Source of the DNA: an uncultured Oscillospiraceae bacterium | Lineage (GTDB): Bacteria; Bacillota; Clostridia; Oscillospirales; Oscillospiraceae | Reading direction: 5' to 3' | Length of the DNA stretch: 33,066 nt | NCBI GenBank assembly: GCA_934572465.1 | Contig: CAKTLG010000021.1 | Coordinates: 1 to 33,066 of the forward strand | Shown here: one piece after another, positions 24,278 through 33,066 of the stretch | Position numbering within the stretch: the first letter of the stretch is position 1 | How the letters are laid out: the number at the start of each line of letters is the position of its first letter | The notes under the pieces: generated by a model | The model's database searches: none | What the model saw: the letters and a program-made list of their open reading frames with translations, nothing else | What the model was told of the DNA's origin: nothing | Position numbers and translations under genes: made by a program

Positions 24278-27200
24278 TTACTTCCCTGCATACAGCTTCC
24301 AAAGGAAGGTCACGATCTGCGCTCTCGTGCAGGCATTGTCGGGGCCAAAGAGGCCGTTTCCGATGCCGCTGGTGATACCGTGGTCGGCAGCCCACTTCAC
24401 AGCCTCTGCATAGTAGGCATCGGCCGCCACATCCATGAAAGCGGGAGTGCCATCAGCTGTCGCTTCGGCCGCACGGAAGAGGAAGGTCACGCTCTGCGCT
24501 CTCGTGCAGGTCGCGTTCGGGCTGAACCCGCCGCCGGTACCGGTGGTGATCCCATTTTCGACCGCCCAGGCGACCGCCTTTACATAGTAGCTGTCTGCCG
24601 GAACATCCGAGAAGCTGCTCATGACCCTCGGCTCGGGAGAGCCTGCCGCACGCCACAGGAACGTCACGATCTGCGCGCGCGTACAGGGCTGGTTGGAACC
24701 GAACAGCCCTCCACCGATGCCGCCGGTAATGCCGGCTTCCGCCGCCCACTTGACAGCCTCGTAATAGTAAGCATCGGTGCTCACATCGACAAACGGGCTG
24801 GTCTCGGCTTCCTTGGTGAAGCTCGCCTTGACCTCGACCTTGCCCGCGGGCATGACGAAGGTGTACTTGCCGTCGCCCTTGTCGGTGAGCGGAAGCTCGT
24901 TGCCGTCCTTGTCGGTGACGGTGAGGTCATCCAGCACATATCCCTCATCCGGCTCCACGGTGATGGTCACGGTGCTGCCCTTGGATGGGTACCTGGGAGC
25001 GACGGTGATCGAACCGTTGACCGTCTCGCCGGGGTTCAGCGCGGGTTCCGTGGGCTGCACGGGATCGGCCAGGTCGACGAGGATCAGCACGCCGTCCACA
25101 TAGGTGAACTGATAATTCCCGCCTGCGTCGGCGTTGGAAGCCACGATCCTGGCGGCAGTGCCCGCCTTGCGCATATCGGGCGCCGCGGGGTCGTAGGCCA
25201 GCGTGGGGCCGGCAACCAGCGCGTCGCTGCCGAGCAGGCCCTCCACGGCATAATCCTTGCCCAGCACCGGAGCGCTCAGGTCAGGCGCAGCGCTGCCGGT
25301 ATAAGCGCGCTTGTCCAGAACGGTGATGGTGACCAGCTCGGGATCGATCCGGAAGGTATATTCCTTCGCGGTGTCGGTACCGTCGCTCCAACTGTAGTTG
25401 GCCGTGTCCTTCAGCGCTACGGCGACGGTGTGGCTGCCGGCGTTTTTCTGCACCTGGCCGGAGACGGTGTAAAGCTCGCTTTCCGCGATGAAATAGGTCT
25501 GGTCTGCACCGTTGTAGGTGAACGGGGAAGCATCCGCCGCGGGAACGTCGACCCCGGCCCTGCCAATGGTCACGCTCACGCTCTGGGGCGCGGTGTCGTT
25601 GTGGTTGGCGTCACCCACGGCCTTATAGTAAACGGTGTAGGCTCCGGCATCTTTGCCGGTGGGGATGGCGGCCGAATAGCCACCGTTCTCCGTCAGGCTG
25701 TACTGCATCTCACCGCCGCTGGCGGCGCCCGCCGTGACCAGTTCCTGCTCCGTGCCGTTATAGGTCAGCGCATTGGCTGTGGGGGCGGCGGTGACGCTGG
25801 AAGCGGCCTTGGTGATCTCAAAGGTGGTGCTGCCGGAGACGACGTAGTTGCCGCCGTCGACATCCGTGATGGTCACCCTGGCCGTGCCGGCATTGGTGTT
25901 GCTGCCGAAGGAGACGCTATATTCGCCCGCGGGGATCACGGTCGCGCCGTCCTTGACGGTGACGGCGGGCGTGACCGCTTCGCCGGTATAGGTAAGGTCA
26001 CCGTTCAGCGTGATGATCGGGTCTGTCACGGTTTTGGGGTCGATGGTGATGGTGAAGGTGCCGGAGGCCGGCTCATGGTTTCCGTTGGGATCCGTCACGA
26101 GGAAATAAACCGTGTAGCTGCCCGCATCGGTGAAGGCTGGTACAGTGTCCGTATAGGGGCCGGGCTCCGCCGCGGCGTAGGTGAACTCCGGCATTGTTCC
26201 GTCCGCGGGGTTCACGTAGCGGTTCACATCTGCGACCTGCGGCGTGCCGTCGTAGGTCAGGGTAAGGTACTGTTCAACGTTGGCGCTCATCGTCGCCTTG
26301 CGCACCTCGACCGTCACCTTGCCGGTGGTCGCGGCGTACCTGTAGGCGTCGTCGCCCGACGGGGTGAATTTCCACTCAGCCTCATAGCTGCCCGCAGCGG
26401 GCTTATAGAGATAGAGGCTGTCTGTCCACGCGAAATCGCCCTGAACGCCGTTCTGCATCGTGCCGGTGATGGTGCTGGCGCTCAGCGCCTGTCCGTAGGT
26501 GATGGCGGTCGCGCTGACCGTGTCCGCAGCGGGCACGATCTTGTTCGCAGCGACAACGTTGACGGTCAGCGTGATGTCATCGTAGTTGGCGGTGGTGACC
26601 GTCACCTTGACCTCGCCGATCTTGCCTGTCGTGTTGACAGCATTTTCCAGAATGGGCAGGAACAGCTGCCCGTTCTTGACCAGCGCACCGCCGCTATAGT
26701 AACCGTCAGCGGTCATGACGACGACCGGTGCGTCATAGGCGGTATCGCCGTACTTGCAGCCGTCAGGCAGTACGGGCAGCGTCGGAAGATCGATCGCGTA
26801 GGTCTTATCCAGATCATTGACGACGGTCAGCGTCACGGGGCCCGCCGTGGGCGCGTCCGCCTTGAGGATGTCCGCCGCCGCAGCAGTAAAGGTCTGCGTG
26901 ACCTCGCCGTTTTCAAAGGCGTAATTCTTATTGAGAAGCTCCACCGTGTACGTGACGGTCTTAGTGCCGCCCACGTTTGCGCTGTTGTAGCTTGCCGCAG
27001 CGATCCTGTAATCGCCTGCCGTCAGCGCGACAGTCCCGCCGGTGGTCTCCCCGCTTTGGAAGCGGCCGGTGAACAGGCTGTCGGGTACCTCGGTCGTGCC
27101 GTCGTACGCTCTGGTCGCGGTGGCATCCAAATCCATCTCGCCCAGCTCATATGCCCGAACCGTCCACTTGGCGGACGTGCTGCCGACGTAGTTCGTGCCG

Positions 27201-30200
27201 TCACCGGTGACGCTCACGGTATAGGTGCCGACCCCATTGGCGGTATCGCCGGAAACAGTATAATATTGGCTGTCAACCGGATTGCCATAGAGCGTCACGG
27301 TAAACACCGGTACGCCGGTGCTGCCGTCAGGGTCAAAGACGGCTTCGTCGCTGCCGTTGGTAAACCTGATCTCCGCGTCGTCCAGCGTGGATAGGCCGAT
27401 GGTCAGCTCGTAGCCGGTGACGGCGGCCTGCCACAGCTCCCTGCCGCTTTCGTCCGCAGCCGTCAGCACCATGAACAGGTCGTATTTGCCGCCGGCGGTC
27501 ATGTCTTTGTAAGACTCAAACCCCGCCTCCTCGGAAGCGCGGTCATAGACATAGCCCGTTCCGGACAGCTTTATTTCCGCATCCGCGAGGGGGCTGCCGT
27601 CCCGCCGATACCATGCCGCGGTGATTTTTGCGGGCGCGTCCGTGCCGTCATTCAGCACCGCCGCGGGCGCGAAGGGCAGCAAGTTCCGTCCGAAGGGCAT
27701 CACGCCCTGCTTTTCGCCGCCGATGTTGATCGGCGCCTTCCGCACCGTGACCGTGTTCCCGCTTGAGCCGAAGCCCCAAAGGGAAACATGCTGCCCCACC
27801 TCATTTATCAGGTAGCCGCCGTCCGGCAGCACATAGGCCAAAGGCTTCTTGATGTCATAGCCCTTCAGGCCGCCGCCCTCCAGCGTTGCCTGCACCGTGT
27901 CGCCCTTGGGTACGGTGAGCATGCCGAGCCAGCCGCTTTTCAGCGTCAGAGCGCTGTCTGTGGACAGAAGGAGATTGTCGATCTGCCCGTCCGCGTTGGT
28001 GCTGGTGTCCTGAACGGTCAGGTCCATGCCGGTGACGGTGATCCGATAGGTGGGGTCAGCGCTGCCGCTGTCGTCGCCGGTGCCGTCGCCGACGTCGAGG
28101 AGCTTGCAGCCGTTGAGATCCAGCGTGTAAGTCTTGCCGGCACCGCCCGTCCAGTTCATCGCGCCGATGTTGTCGGCGCTGGCATACAGCGTCATCGTGC
28201 CGCCGCTTTCCAGCCATGCGGTCACGGCGCTATTGAGGTCGTTGTAGGCCGTGCCGTTCACCATAGCGGCGACGGTCTTATTGCAGTAAATGCAATGCCC
28301 GTTTTGAACGTCGTGATCGGAACACACAGCCACTGTGACGTTTTCCAGCGTCGAGAGCGCCGCGCCGTATTCCGCGAAGGAGCCGTCCGCATTTTGGAAC
28401 GCGCGTCCCGCCGCCAGAACGGAGCCAGCCGTGCCGGCGCTTCCTCCAAAGCTCACGACCGTACCGGCGGTCAGCATAGCCTTGCCGCCGTCGTACACGT
28501 AGAGCTGGTCCATTTTTCCCGTCCAGCCGGTGAGGTCGGCGGTGCTGTCCGCATGTACATAAAGACCAAGGCCGCCGATATCGCCCGTCCCCGTGACGGT
28601 CAGGCTGTTCTTATTGCTGTACCGCCCCACATAGAGACTGCTGACGGTTTTCCCGTTTAAGTCCAGCGTCAGCGCCTTGCCGCCGTCCAGATAGCCAACG
28701 ATCGAGCTGCCGCCCAGCAGCGTGACGGTGCTGCCGTCGACCGCGGCTGCAAGCGCCGCGTCCAGACCGGAGCGGGTGTTCTCGGTGTTCGGGTAGAAGC
28801 CGTCGGCATAATAGACGGTATTGCCGGCGGTGTCCGTCGCCTTGGCGGTGAAGCTCATGCCGCACCCGTCGCACTTGCCGTCCGCGCCGATGTTGGCGTG
28901 GTCACAGGTCTTGCCGCAGGCGCAGGCGGTCACGGTGCTGTCGGCAAAGTCGTGGGTGTGGGACAGCACCGTGTAATACTGACCGTCGGGCAGCACAGTG
29001 GGGCTCTCCTTGTACGGACCGGGCAGATACTGCTGCAAATTGCCGTTATTGTACGGGTTGTAGTAGCCGTTCACCAGCGTCTGCGTTCCAGTATTCCCAT
29101 CCACCAGATAGACCGCATAGCCCGGATTCAGCAGGTCGGCGACCACCTTCTTGTTCGAGCCGCCGTTCTCGCCTGTCATCTGGATCTTCCTGATCTTCAC
29201 CGTGCCCTCGCCGGTGACCTTGATGCTGTCTGCATACGAAGCGATGAGCTCGGCATAGCTGCCGTCCTGTATGGTGACATGCCCGCCGTCTACCCACAGT
29301 GCTCCCATGCTGCCTTTCTTGTTCTCGGAGCTGTCGATGATGGTCAGGACGTGATCCTTATAGATGATCACCTGCGAGGTCGTGATCCGGAAGCCGTTCA
29401 GATCCAGCGTGCAGCCGCTGGCGGTGCCGATATTGGTCACGTAGTCCGTATAGTCCGCCAGCAGCTTGATAACGGGGTCATCCGTCCGGTTCGTCACGGC
29501 TTCCAGCGCTTTGTAGATGGTCGGATACAGCGTACCCTCCACCTCGCAGTACATCACCCTGCCGCCGCAGGCTGTGCAGAAGCCGGCATCGTTCAGCTCT
29601 ACATGGGGGCAGGGCGCGCCGCAGATAGAACACTTGCCGGTCTGCCGGTCAATGGTGTGGGTGGTGTGTTCGGTGATGGTCACCGTCTCCGCGTTCAGCC
29701 AGATATCCAAGCGATAGCCCAGCGAGTTCGTCTTATCCCCAAGGGTATGGTTCTCCGAGGCGAAATAGTTGATGGCATTGCCGTCCGTGTCAGCGTAGGT
29801 GTGCTCCGGCGCCAGATACTTCTGCAAAGCGGATGCACCGGTGACCGGACCGGGGTTCATGATACTGTGGGTGTCCGGATTGGCGATGAACGTGCCGCCG
29901 CTGAGCTGGATCGTGCGCAGCGCGCCGCCGTTCAGTCCGCCCTTGAATGTACCGTTTTTGATATACAGCTCTCCGTTGCCGGGATTGACATCGCCCTCCG
30001 TGTCGTTTTCCTGATACGCTGCCTTCACCGCCCAGCCCTTGGCGGCGGTGACGTTTATATCCTCCAGCGTCAGGTTGCCGTCGGAGTAGCCCCATACGCC
30101 GGCTTTGACGCGTATCAGCTGAATCGCGTCGCCGTCGCCGGTATTCTCGATCGTGCCGTTTCTGACGGTGAAGCCGTATTCCTTATAGATCTGGAACACG

Positions 30201-32146
30201 GTGTCGCCGCTGCCGGAGAGCGTGTGCCCGTTCAGATCCAGCAGCCTGCCGGTCACCTCGGAGGTCACCACCAGCGCGTCCGTGCCCATATCCACGTCGC
30301 ACAGGAGCGTTACGATGGGGCCGCCGTTTTTATAGCGCTCCAGCGCCTCCCGCACGGTTTCGGCGTATTCCACGCTCTCGTAGTACTCGCCCTCGTTCAG
30401 CACCAGCCGTGCCACATAGATGCGTTTGCCGCAGACCTTGCACACGCCCTCGGTGTCCGAGCCGACGGTCTTGTCGATGCTCTCATGCGCGCAGCCGAAG
30501 TGGCAGAGCGTGCACACGCCGTTCTCATAGACGTGCTGATCCGTGGCCGCGTCGCTGACAAAGTCGCAGACGGTGCAGCGGTAACCGTGGGTCTTGCCGT
30601 CCGGATTGGGAATGTAGTCAGGGGTGTGGTCGGTCAGCGCCGCGCTGGGCTCGGTCCGGTGGCAGACGCAGGCTTTTTGGTGCCCGCTCTCATCCGCACC
30701 GTAATAGGTGTCATACACGCAGTTTTCGTAAACGCCCGCGCCGTTGGGGTTATAGCCGCACAGGGCGCAGGTCCTCATGTGCTGCGCCGCGCTTGCGCGC
30801 GGCGCATAGCTCCACTGGTGCGCCGTGCAGCGGGAGAGGGTCACGGAGGGCACGGCCTGCCCGTCCGCCCAAGCCTCCGGCTCGCCGCCGGTAGCGACGC
30901 ACTTGACCTCATCGTTGCCGCCCTGCCGGTTCCAGCAGAACACATTGGAAAACGCCGTATCCTTGCCCGCCGCCGTCAGCGTGCCCCGCAGCAGACGGAG
31001 CACCGCCAGACCCTCGCAGGAAAAGGCCGCGCCGTTGTTGTTCGTAACGGTCATTGTTCCGGTGCCGCCGGTCTGCCCGTAAATGGTCAGCGCTTCGGGA
31101 CGATCGCCGGGGAGCGTGATGCCGCCGTTGACCGTCAGGCTGGCGCGGTCGCAGAGGATGATGCTGGGCATTTTCCCGGTAACGGTCACGTTGCCGTCGA
31201 CGGTCACATTGCCCTTGACGACATAGACCCCGCCGTTCCACATGGTGGTGTCCGGCTCGATCTGGATATAGTTCGTGGTCGTGGCGGCTTCCCCGTTTTC
31301 GTCCACATAGGGCACCGGCGTGAGGCCCTTGACGACCGTTACATCGGAGATACTCTGGACATAAAAGTTCTCTGGGGAGGTTCCGTTGCTATGCTGATAG
31401 GTATAACCGGGGGCGAGAAGGTCGGTGACATACACCCCTTCATTGATCGTGCCGGAGTAATCCTTGGTCGCGATGTTCATGCCGCTGAAGCTCCCGCCAT
31501 AGAGCCGGACCGTACCTTTGGTATATTCCAGCGCCACGCCGCTGGAGGCGGTGAAAGTGCCGCCGCGGAGCTCCAGCGTGCCGCCCTTGACCGCGATGGC
31601 GCGGGTTTTGTCAGTGACGGGGGCACCGTAAAATTCCTTGCCGCCGTAGGCAAAATTGCCCTCGACCGTGATGCCGTCGTCGATAATGAGCGTGGCTTGG
31701 CTGCTCACGGAGATCGCGGCGGTATTATACATTCCATGGATCGCACCGCCGCCCGTGATGGTGAGCGTTCCGCCGCCCATGTCAATGATCGACGCTGTAT
31801 TCCAGTCCGTATAGCCGGTGTCGGCGTGGGTGATGGTGTGCCCATTCAGATCCAGCGTGGAGGTGCCTTGGCTTCGGAAGCCGATCCTCCCCGGAAAGTT
31901 GTTTTTCTCCGGCAGATACACGTCGTCCAGCAGCTCAAAAGTGGCGTTGACGTTCTTATAATTCACCGACTCAAACGCCTCGATAATATCGCTGTACTCC
32001 GTCGTCACGTCGCCGATGGTAACGCTGACCACGCTGGCCGCACTCTCGCCGCTCTCGCCGCCTTCGCCCTCGGCGAAAGCCGCCGTTGGCAGCAGCGACA
32101 GGCAGAGCGCCAATGCCAGCAATAAGCTCCCGACTCTCTTTTTCAT
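24278..32146 (-). CDS. Giant SLH-anchored surface protein with CxxC/beta-helix modules and YDG/MBG Ig-like repeats
   Basis: The product has 2622 residues. A signal peptide (about 1-24) precedes beta-helix stretches, each with an LDLNG turn (near residues 96, 635, 915, 1160 and 1340). The last four stretches begin with a C/H-rich knot containing CxxC (near 551, 844, 1079 and 1275). A longer cysteine cluster lies at about 455-580. From about 1670 to 2370 there are YDG, MBG and other Ig-like repeats marked by AYDGTTEV, LTYDGTPQ, LTYTGEAV, LTYNGTEQ and KRAYTGSA. A VTITVEPDEGY...VMPAGKVEV domain and three SLH repeats (about 2450-2622) end the protein. The ATG at 32146 lies nine bases from AGGAGG (32161-32156); the open frame upstream has no signal peptide. 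It would be displayed on the wall by its SLH repeats. No enzyme motif was recognised; the pectate-lyase-like helix could bind glycans, but that is inference. Confidence 0.88.
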   Translation of the reverse strand: MKKRVGSLLLALALCLSLLPTAAFAEGEGGESGESAASVVSVTIGDVTTEYSDIIEAFESVNYKNVNATFELLDDVYLPEKNNFPGRIGFRSQGTSTLDLNGHTITHADTGYTDWNTASIIDMGGGTLTITGGGAIHGMYNTAAISVSSQATLIIDDGITVEGNFAYGGKEFYGAPVTDKTRAIAVKGGTLELRGGTFTASSGVALEYTKGTVRLYGGSFSGMNIATKDYSGTINEGVYVTDLLAPGYTYQHSNGTSPENFYVQSISDVTVVKGLTPVPYVDENGEAATTTNYIQIEPDTTMWNGGVYVVKGNVTVDGNVTVTGKMPSIILCDRASLTVNGGITLPGDRPEALTIYGQTGGTGTMTVTNNNGAAFSCEGLAVLRLLRGTLTAAGKDTAFSNVFCWNRQGGNDEVKCVATGGEPEAWADGQAVPSVTLSRCTAHQWSYAPRASAAQHMRTCALCGYNPNGAGVYENCVYDTYYGADESGHQKACVCHRTEPSAALTDHTPDYIPNPDGKTHGYRCTVCDFVSDAATDQHVYENGVCTLCHFGCAHESIDKTVGSDTEGVCKVCGKRIYVARLVLNEGEYYESVEYAETVREALERYKNGGPIVTLLCDVDMGTDALVVTSEVTGRLLDLNGHTLSGSGDTVFQIYKEYGFTVRNGTIENTGDGDAIQLIRVKAGVWGYSDGNLTLEDINVTAAKGWAVKAAYQENDTEGDVNPGNGELYIKNGTFKGGLNGGALRTIQLSGGTFIANPDTHSIMNPGPVTGASALQKYLAPEHTYADTDGNAINYFASENHTLGDKTNSLGYRLDIWLNAETVTITEHTTHTIDRQTGKCSICGAPCPHVELNDAGFCTACGGRVMYCEVEGTLYPTIYKALEAVTNRTDDPVIKLLADYTDYVTNIGTASGCTLDLNGFRITTSQVIIYKDHVLTIIDSSENKKGSMGALWVDGGHVTIQDGSYAELIASYADSIKVTGEGTVKIRKIQMTGENGGSNKKVVADLLNPGYAVYLVDGNTGTQTLVNGYYNPYNNGNLQQYLPGPYKESPTVLPDGQYYTVLSHTHDFADSTVTACACGKTCDHANIGADGKCDGCGMSFTAKATDTAGNTVYYADGFYPNTENTRSGLDAALAAAVDGSTVTLLGGSSIVGYLDGGKALTLDLNGKTVSSLYVGRYSNKNSLTVTGTGDIGGLGLYVHADSTADLTGWTGKMDQLYVYDGGKAMLTAGTVVSFGGSAGTAGSVLAAGRAFQNADGSFAEYGAALSTLENVTVAVCSDHDVQNGHCIYCNKTVAAMVNGTAYNDLNSAVTAWLESGGTMTLYASADNIGAMNWTGGAGKTYTLDLNGCKLLDVGDGTGDDSGSADPTYRITVTGMDLTVQDTSTNADGQIDNLLLSTDSALTLKSGWLGMLTVPKGDTVQATLEGGGLKGYDIKKPLAYVLPDGGYLINEVGQHVSLWGFGSSGNTVTVRKAPINIGGEKQGVMPFGRNLLPFAPAAVLNDGTDAPAKITAAWYRRDGSPLADAEIKLSGTGYVYDRASEEAGFESYKDMTAGGKYDLFMVLTAADESGRELWQAAVTGYELTIGLSTLDDAEIRFTNGSDEAVFDPDGSTGVPVFTVTLYGNPVDSQYYTVSGDTANGVGTYTVSVTGDGTNYVGSTSAKWTVRAYELGEMDLDATATRAYDGTTEVPDSLFTGRFQSGETTGGTVALTAGDYRIAAASYNSANVGGTKTVTYTVELLNKNYAFENGEVTQTFTAAAADILKADAPTAGPVTLTVVNDLDKTYAIDLPTLPVLPDGCKYGDTAYDAPVVVMTADGYYSGGALVKNGQLFLPILENAVNTTGKIGEVKVTVTTANYDDITLTVNVVAANKIVPAADTVSATAITYGQALSASTITGTMQNGVQGDFAWTDSLYLYKPAAGSYEAEWKFTPSGDDAYRYAATTGKVTVEVRKATMSANVEQYLTLTYDGTPQVADVNRYVNPADGTMPEFTYAAAEPGPYTDTVPAFTDAGSYTVYFLVTDPNGNHEPASGTFTITIDPKTVTDPIITLNGDLTYTGEAVTPAVTVKDGATVIPAGEYSVSFGSNTNAGTARVTITDVDGGNYVVSGSTTFEITKAASSVTAAPTANALTYNGTEQELVTAGAASGGEMQYSLTENGGYSAAIPTGKDAGAYTVYYKAVGDANHNDTAPQSVSVTIGRAGVDVPAADASPFTYNGADQTYFIAESELYTVSGQVQKNAGSHTVAVALKDTANYSWSDGTDTAKEYTFRIDPELVTITVLDKRAYTGSAAPDLSAPVLGKDYAVEGLLGSDALVAGPTLAYDPAAPDMRKAGTAARIVASNADAGGNYQFTYVDGVLILVDLADPVQPTEPALNPGETVNGSITVAPRYPSKGSTVTITVEPDEGYVLDDLTVTDKDGNELPLTDKGDGKYTFVMPAGKVEVKASFTKEAETSPFVDVSTDAYYYEAVKWAAEAGITGGIGGGLFGSNQPCTRAQIVTFLWRAAGSPEPRVMSSFSDVPADSYYVKAVAWAVENGITTGTGGGFSPNATCTRAQSVTFLFRAAEATADGTPAFMDVAADAYYAEAVKWAADHGITSGIGNGLFGPDNACTRAQIVTFLWKLYAGK

Positions 32147-32218
32147 GTTCGTGTACCTCCTGAGTCCGCATGAAAATTTCCGTTGTCCGCCGCAGCAAAA
32201 TGGCTGACAGCGGCTTTC

Positions 32219-32242
32219 TGTCCCGCAGATATCTGCGGGACA
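32219..32242. repeat. 24-bp perfect palindrome in the leader of the giant CxxC/SLH gene
   Basis: Each 12-base half (TGTCCCGCAGAT and its complement) matches without loop bases. It abuts the 16-bp palindrome at 32243-32258, and both lie between the predicted promoter and the ribosome-binding site. Confidence 0.85.
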
Positions 32243-32258
32243 AGGGGGCATGCCCCCT
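32243..32258. repeat. 16-bp perfect palindrome centred on CATG
   Basis: The sequence is A, five G, CATG, five C, T. It has the same size and CATG centre as the core of the palindrome at 2509-2528, with the G and C arms exchanged. Confidence 0.85.
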
Positions 32259-32290
32259 GACCATAAATCTCCTGATACCATATTCATTTT

Positions 32291-32319
32291 ATTATCGCAT
32301 GGATCCCTGAAAATGCAAA
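32291..32319 (-). promoter_or_regulatory. Probable sigma-A promoter of the giant CxxC/SLH gene
   Basis: On the minus strand, TTTGCA (32319-32314, 4 of 6) and GATAAT (32296-32291, 5 of 6) are separated by 17 bases in a locally AT-rich stretch. The predicted leader is about 140 bases and contains both palindromes. Confidence 0.55.
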
Positions 32320-32431
32320 TCGTTCTAAAGTATGAGACGATCGCCCCTCAAAACGCCATGCAGAGGGGCTGCGGCAGCGGCGCGATCAACGGGAGATCGC
32401 ACCGGCGTTTTCAAATTCCGCGCAGCCTCAT

Positions 32432-32655
32432 TCAAATCAGGGGCCTCCCTTCGTGAAATATGGAAGCCGTGATCTGCCGGCACGCCCAAGCGATCCGCGT
32501 GTCCGGCAGGATACGCTCGTAAAGCCGCTTGACGGATCCTCCGTAATGCCGGATCGTGCCATCCCGCAGGTTACGGGATCTACCGTCCGGAATATACGCT
32601 TCAAGCCCTCCCTGAACATCTTCTCATTCGGGAAGCGCCTCCTGATTTTCTTCAC
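32432..32655 (-). pseudogene. Possible small gene broken by a frameshift (unrecognised product)
   Basis: A GTG at 32655 follows GGGAGGG (32669-32663) by seven bases and starts VKKIRRRFPNEKMFREGL. In the frame that stays open to 32437 the rest becomes Ser/Gly/Arg/Pro-rich and unlike a protein. In another frame, from about 32600 to the TGA at 32432, the sequence reads as a plausible globular protein, with IPDGRSRNLRDG, then VKRLYERILPDTRIAW and ASIFHEG. Joining the two at the GGGCTTGAAG region, as if one base were lost, gives a product of about 75 residues. I do not recognise it. The remainder of 32320-32680 shows only short weak stems (32343-32369 and 32379-32403). Confidence 0.3.
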
Positions 32656-32675
32656 GGTTTTTCCCTCCCAATACG

Positions 32676-32728
32676 CAAAAACAGGAAGCACATCTTCCGC
32701 ATTTTCGTGCGAAGGATGTGCCTCCTGC
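32676..32728 (-). terminator. Rho-independent terminator of the GGGtGRT gene
   Basis: On the minus strand a 19-base arm (32726-32708) pairs with 32701-32683 with a few wobble or mismatched positions, around a 6-base loop, and runs into TGTTTTTG. It begins about 65 bases after the stop at 32791. Confidence 0.8.
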
Positions 32729-32790
32729 TTATACTTGATGAAAAATCAGGTTTCGGAACCTTTGAAGGGCAAAACCGGAAGTTTTCCCTC

Positions 32791-33066
32791 TTACTTCAGG
32801 CTCTCGGCCACAGCGACGGCCACGGCGACAGTCGCGCCGACCATGGGGTTATTGCCCATGCCGAGGAAGCCCATCATCTCGACGTGCGCGGGCACGGAGG
32901 AGGAGCCGGCGAACTGCGCGTCGGAATGCATGCGGCCCATGGTGTCGGTCATGCCGTAGGAGGCGGGGCCGGCGGCCATGTTGTCCGGATGCAGGGTGCG
33001 GCCCGTGCCGCCGCCGGAGGCGACGGAGAAGTACTTCTTGCCCTGCTCGATGCACTCTTTCTTGTA
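32791..33066 (-). CDS. GGGtGRT-family protein, C-terminal fragment (5' end outside window)
   Basis: The frame is open to the window edge; 91 residues plus a TAA stop (32793-32791) are present. The fragment contains the family's namesake motif as SGGGTGRTLHPDN, followed by SYGMTDTMGRMH, then SSSVPAHVEMMGF and a Gly/Met/Ala-rich C-terminus ending AVAESLK. GGGtGRT proteins are conserved in anaerobes and have no firmly assigned function that I know of. A terminator lies downstream; what lies upstream is outside the window. The gene is part of the flanking core genome and shows no link to the surface-protein cluster. Confidence 0.88.
   Translation of the reverse strand, partial: YKKECIEQGKKYFSVASGGGTGRTLHPDNMAAGPASYGMTDTMGRMHSDAQFAGSSSVPAHVEMMGFLGMGNNPMVGATVAVAVAVAESLK

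Noticed and set aside
24233..32125. Very long plus-strand open frames (24233-27394 and 28898-32125) opposite the giant minus-strand SLH gene
   Set aside because: They mirror a gene with a signal peptide, Ig-like repeats and SLH motifs. Their products are Arg/His/Val/Gly-rich low-complexity translations of the complementary strand, with no signal peptide or recognisable domain. GC-rich codon bias explains the open frames.
1..33066. tRNA or rRNA genes, CRISPR arrays, insertion sequences, integrase or transposase genes
   Set aside because: No such sequence was recognised. The gaps are short and explained by promoters, terminators and palindromes, and the internal repeats are parts of coding sequences.

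Overview
The window is GC-rich DNA whose genes look like those of an anaerobic Firmicute. An NfnAB-type ferredoxin/NADP module, a GGGtGRT-family protein and large S-layer-homology (SLH), Ig-like and dockerin proteins all point to the Clostridia, most likely an Oscillospiraceae/Ruminococcaceae-like gut bacterium. This is inferred from gene content only; no rRNA or other phylogenetic marker is present.

Layout. Positions 1-2202 (+) are housekeeping: the 3' end of an NfnA-like flavoprotein gene, an intact NfnB/GltA-like gene with a terminator, and a family I inorganic pyrophosphatase with its own terminator. Positions 2400-9563 (+) start at a good sigma-A promoter and encode a cohesin-SLH protein, a small secreted dockerin protein and a 1728-residue Ig/YDG/MBG-repeat SLH protein with a cohesin-like N-terminus. 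A hairpin terminator follows. Positions 9710-17343 (+) encode a secreted subtilisin-like (S8) protease and a secreted protein built from ~205-residue repeats, and end in a strong terminator. Positions 17602-23936 (-) encode a second, larger S8 protease ending in a dockerin, plus a translationally coupled small secreted protein. Positions 24278-32146 (-) encode a 2622-residue protein with CxxC/beta-helix modules, Ig-like repeats and an SLH anchor. After ~640 bp with a decayed small reading frame, the window ends in the 3' end of a GGGtGRT gene (-).

How it may work together. About 30 kb is devoted to the cell envelope: seven proteins, all with signal peptides. Three carry SLH anchors, two carry dockerins, at least one carries a recognisable cohesin, and two are S8 proteases. 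The simplest reading is a cellulosome-like surface assembly in which the enzyme payload is proteases, with no glycoside hydrolase seen. Cohesin, dockerin and SLH calls rest on visible motifs; the pairing between particular partners is inference.

Unexplained structure: a pair of adjacent perfect palindromes lies between promoter and ribosome-binding site of two SLH genes, one at each end of the envelope cluster. An AT-richer island spans exactly the dockerin and the neighbouring cohesin-like domain. A C-type-lectin-like segment is inserted in the beta-helix of the dockerin protease.
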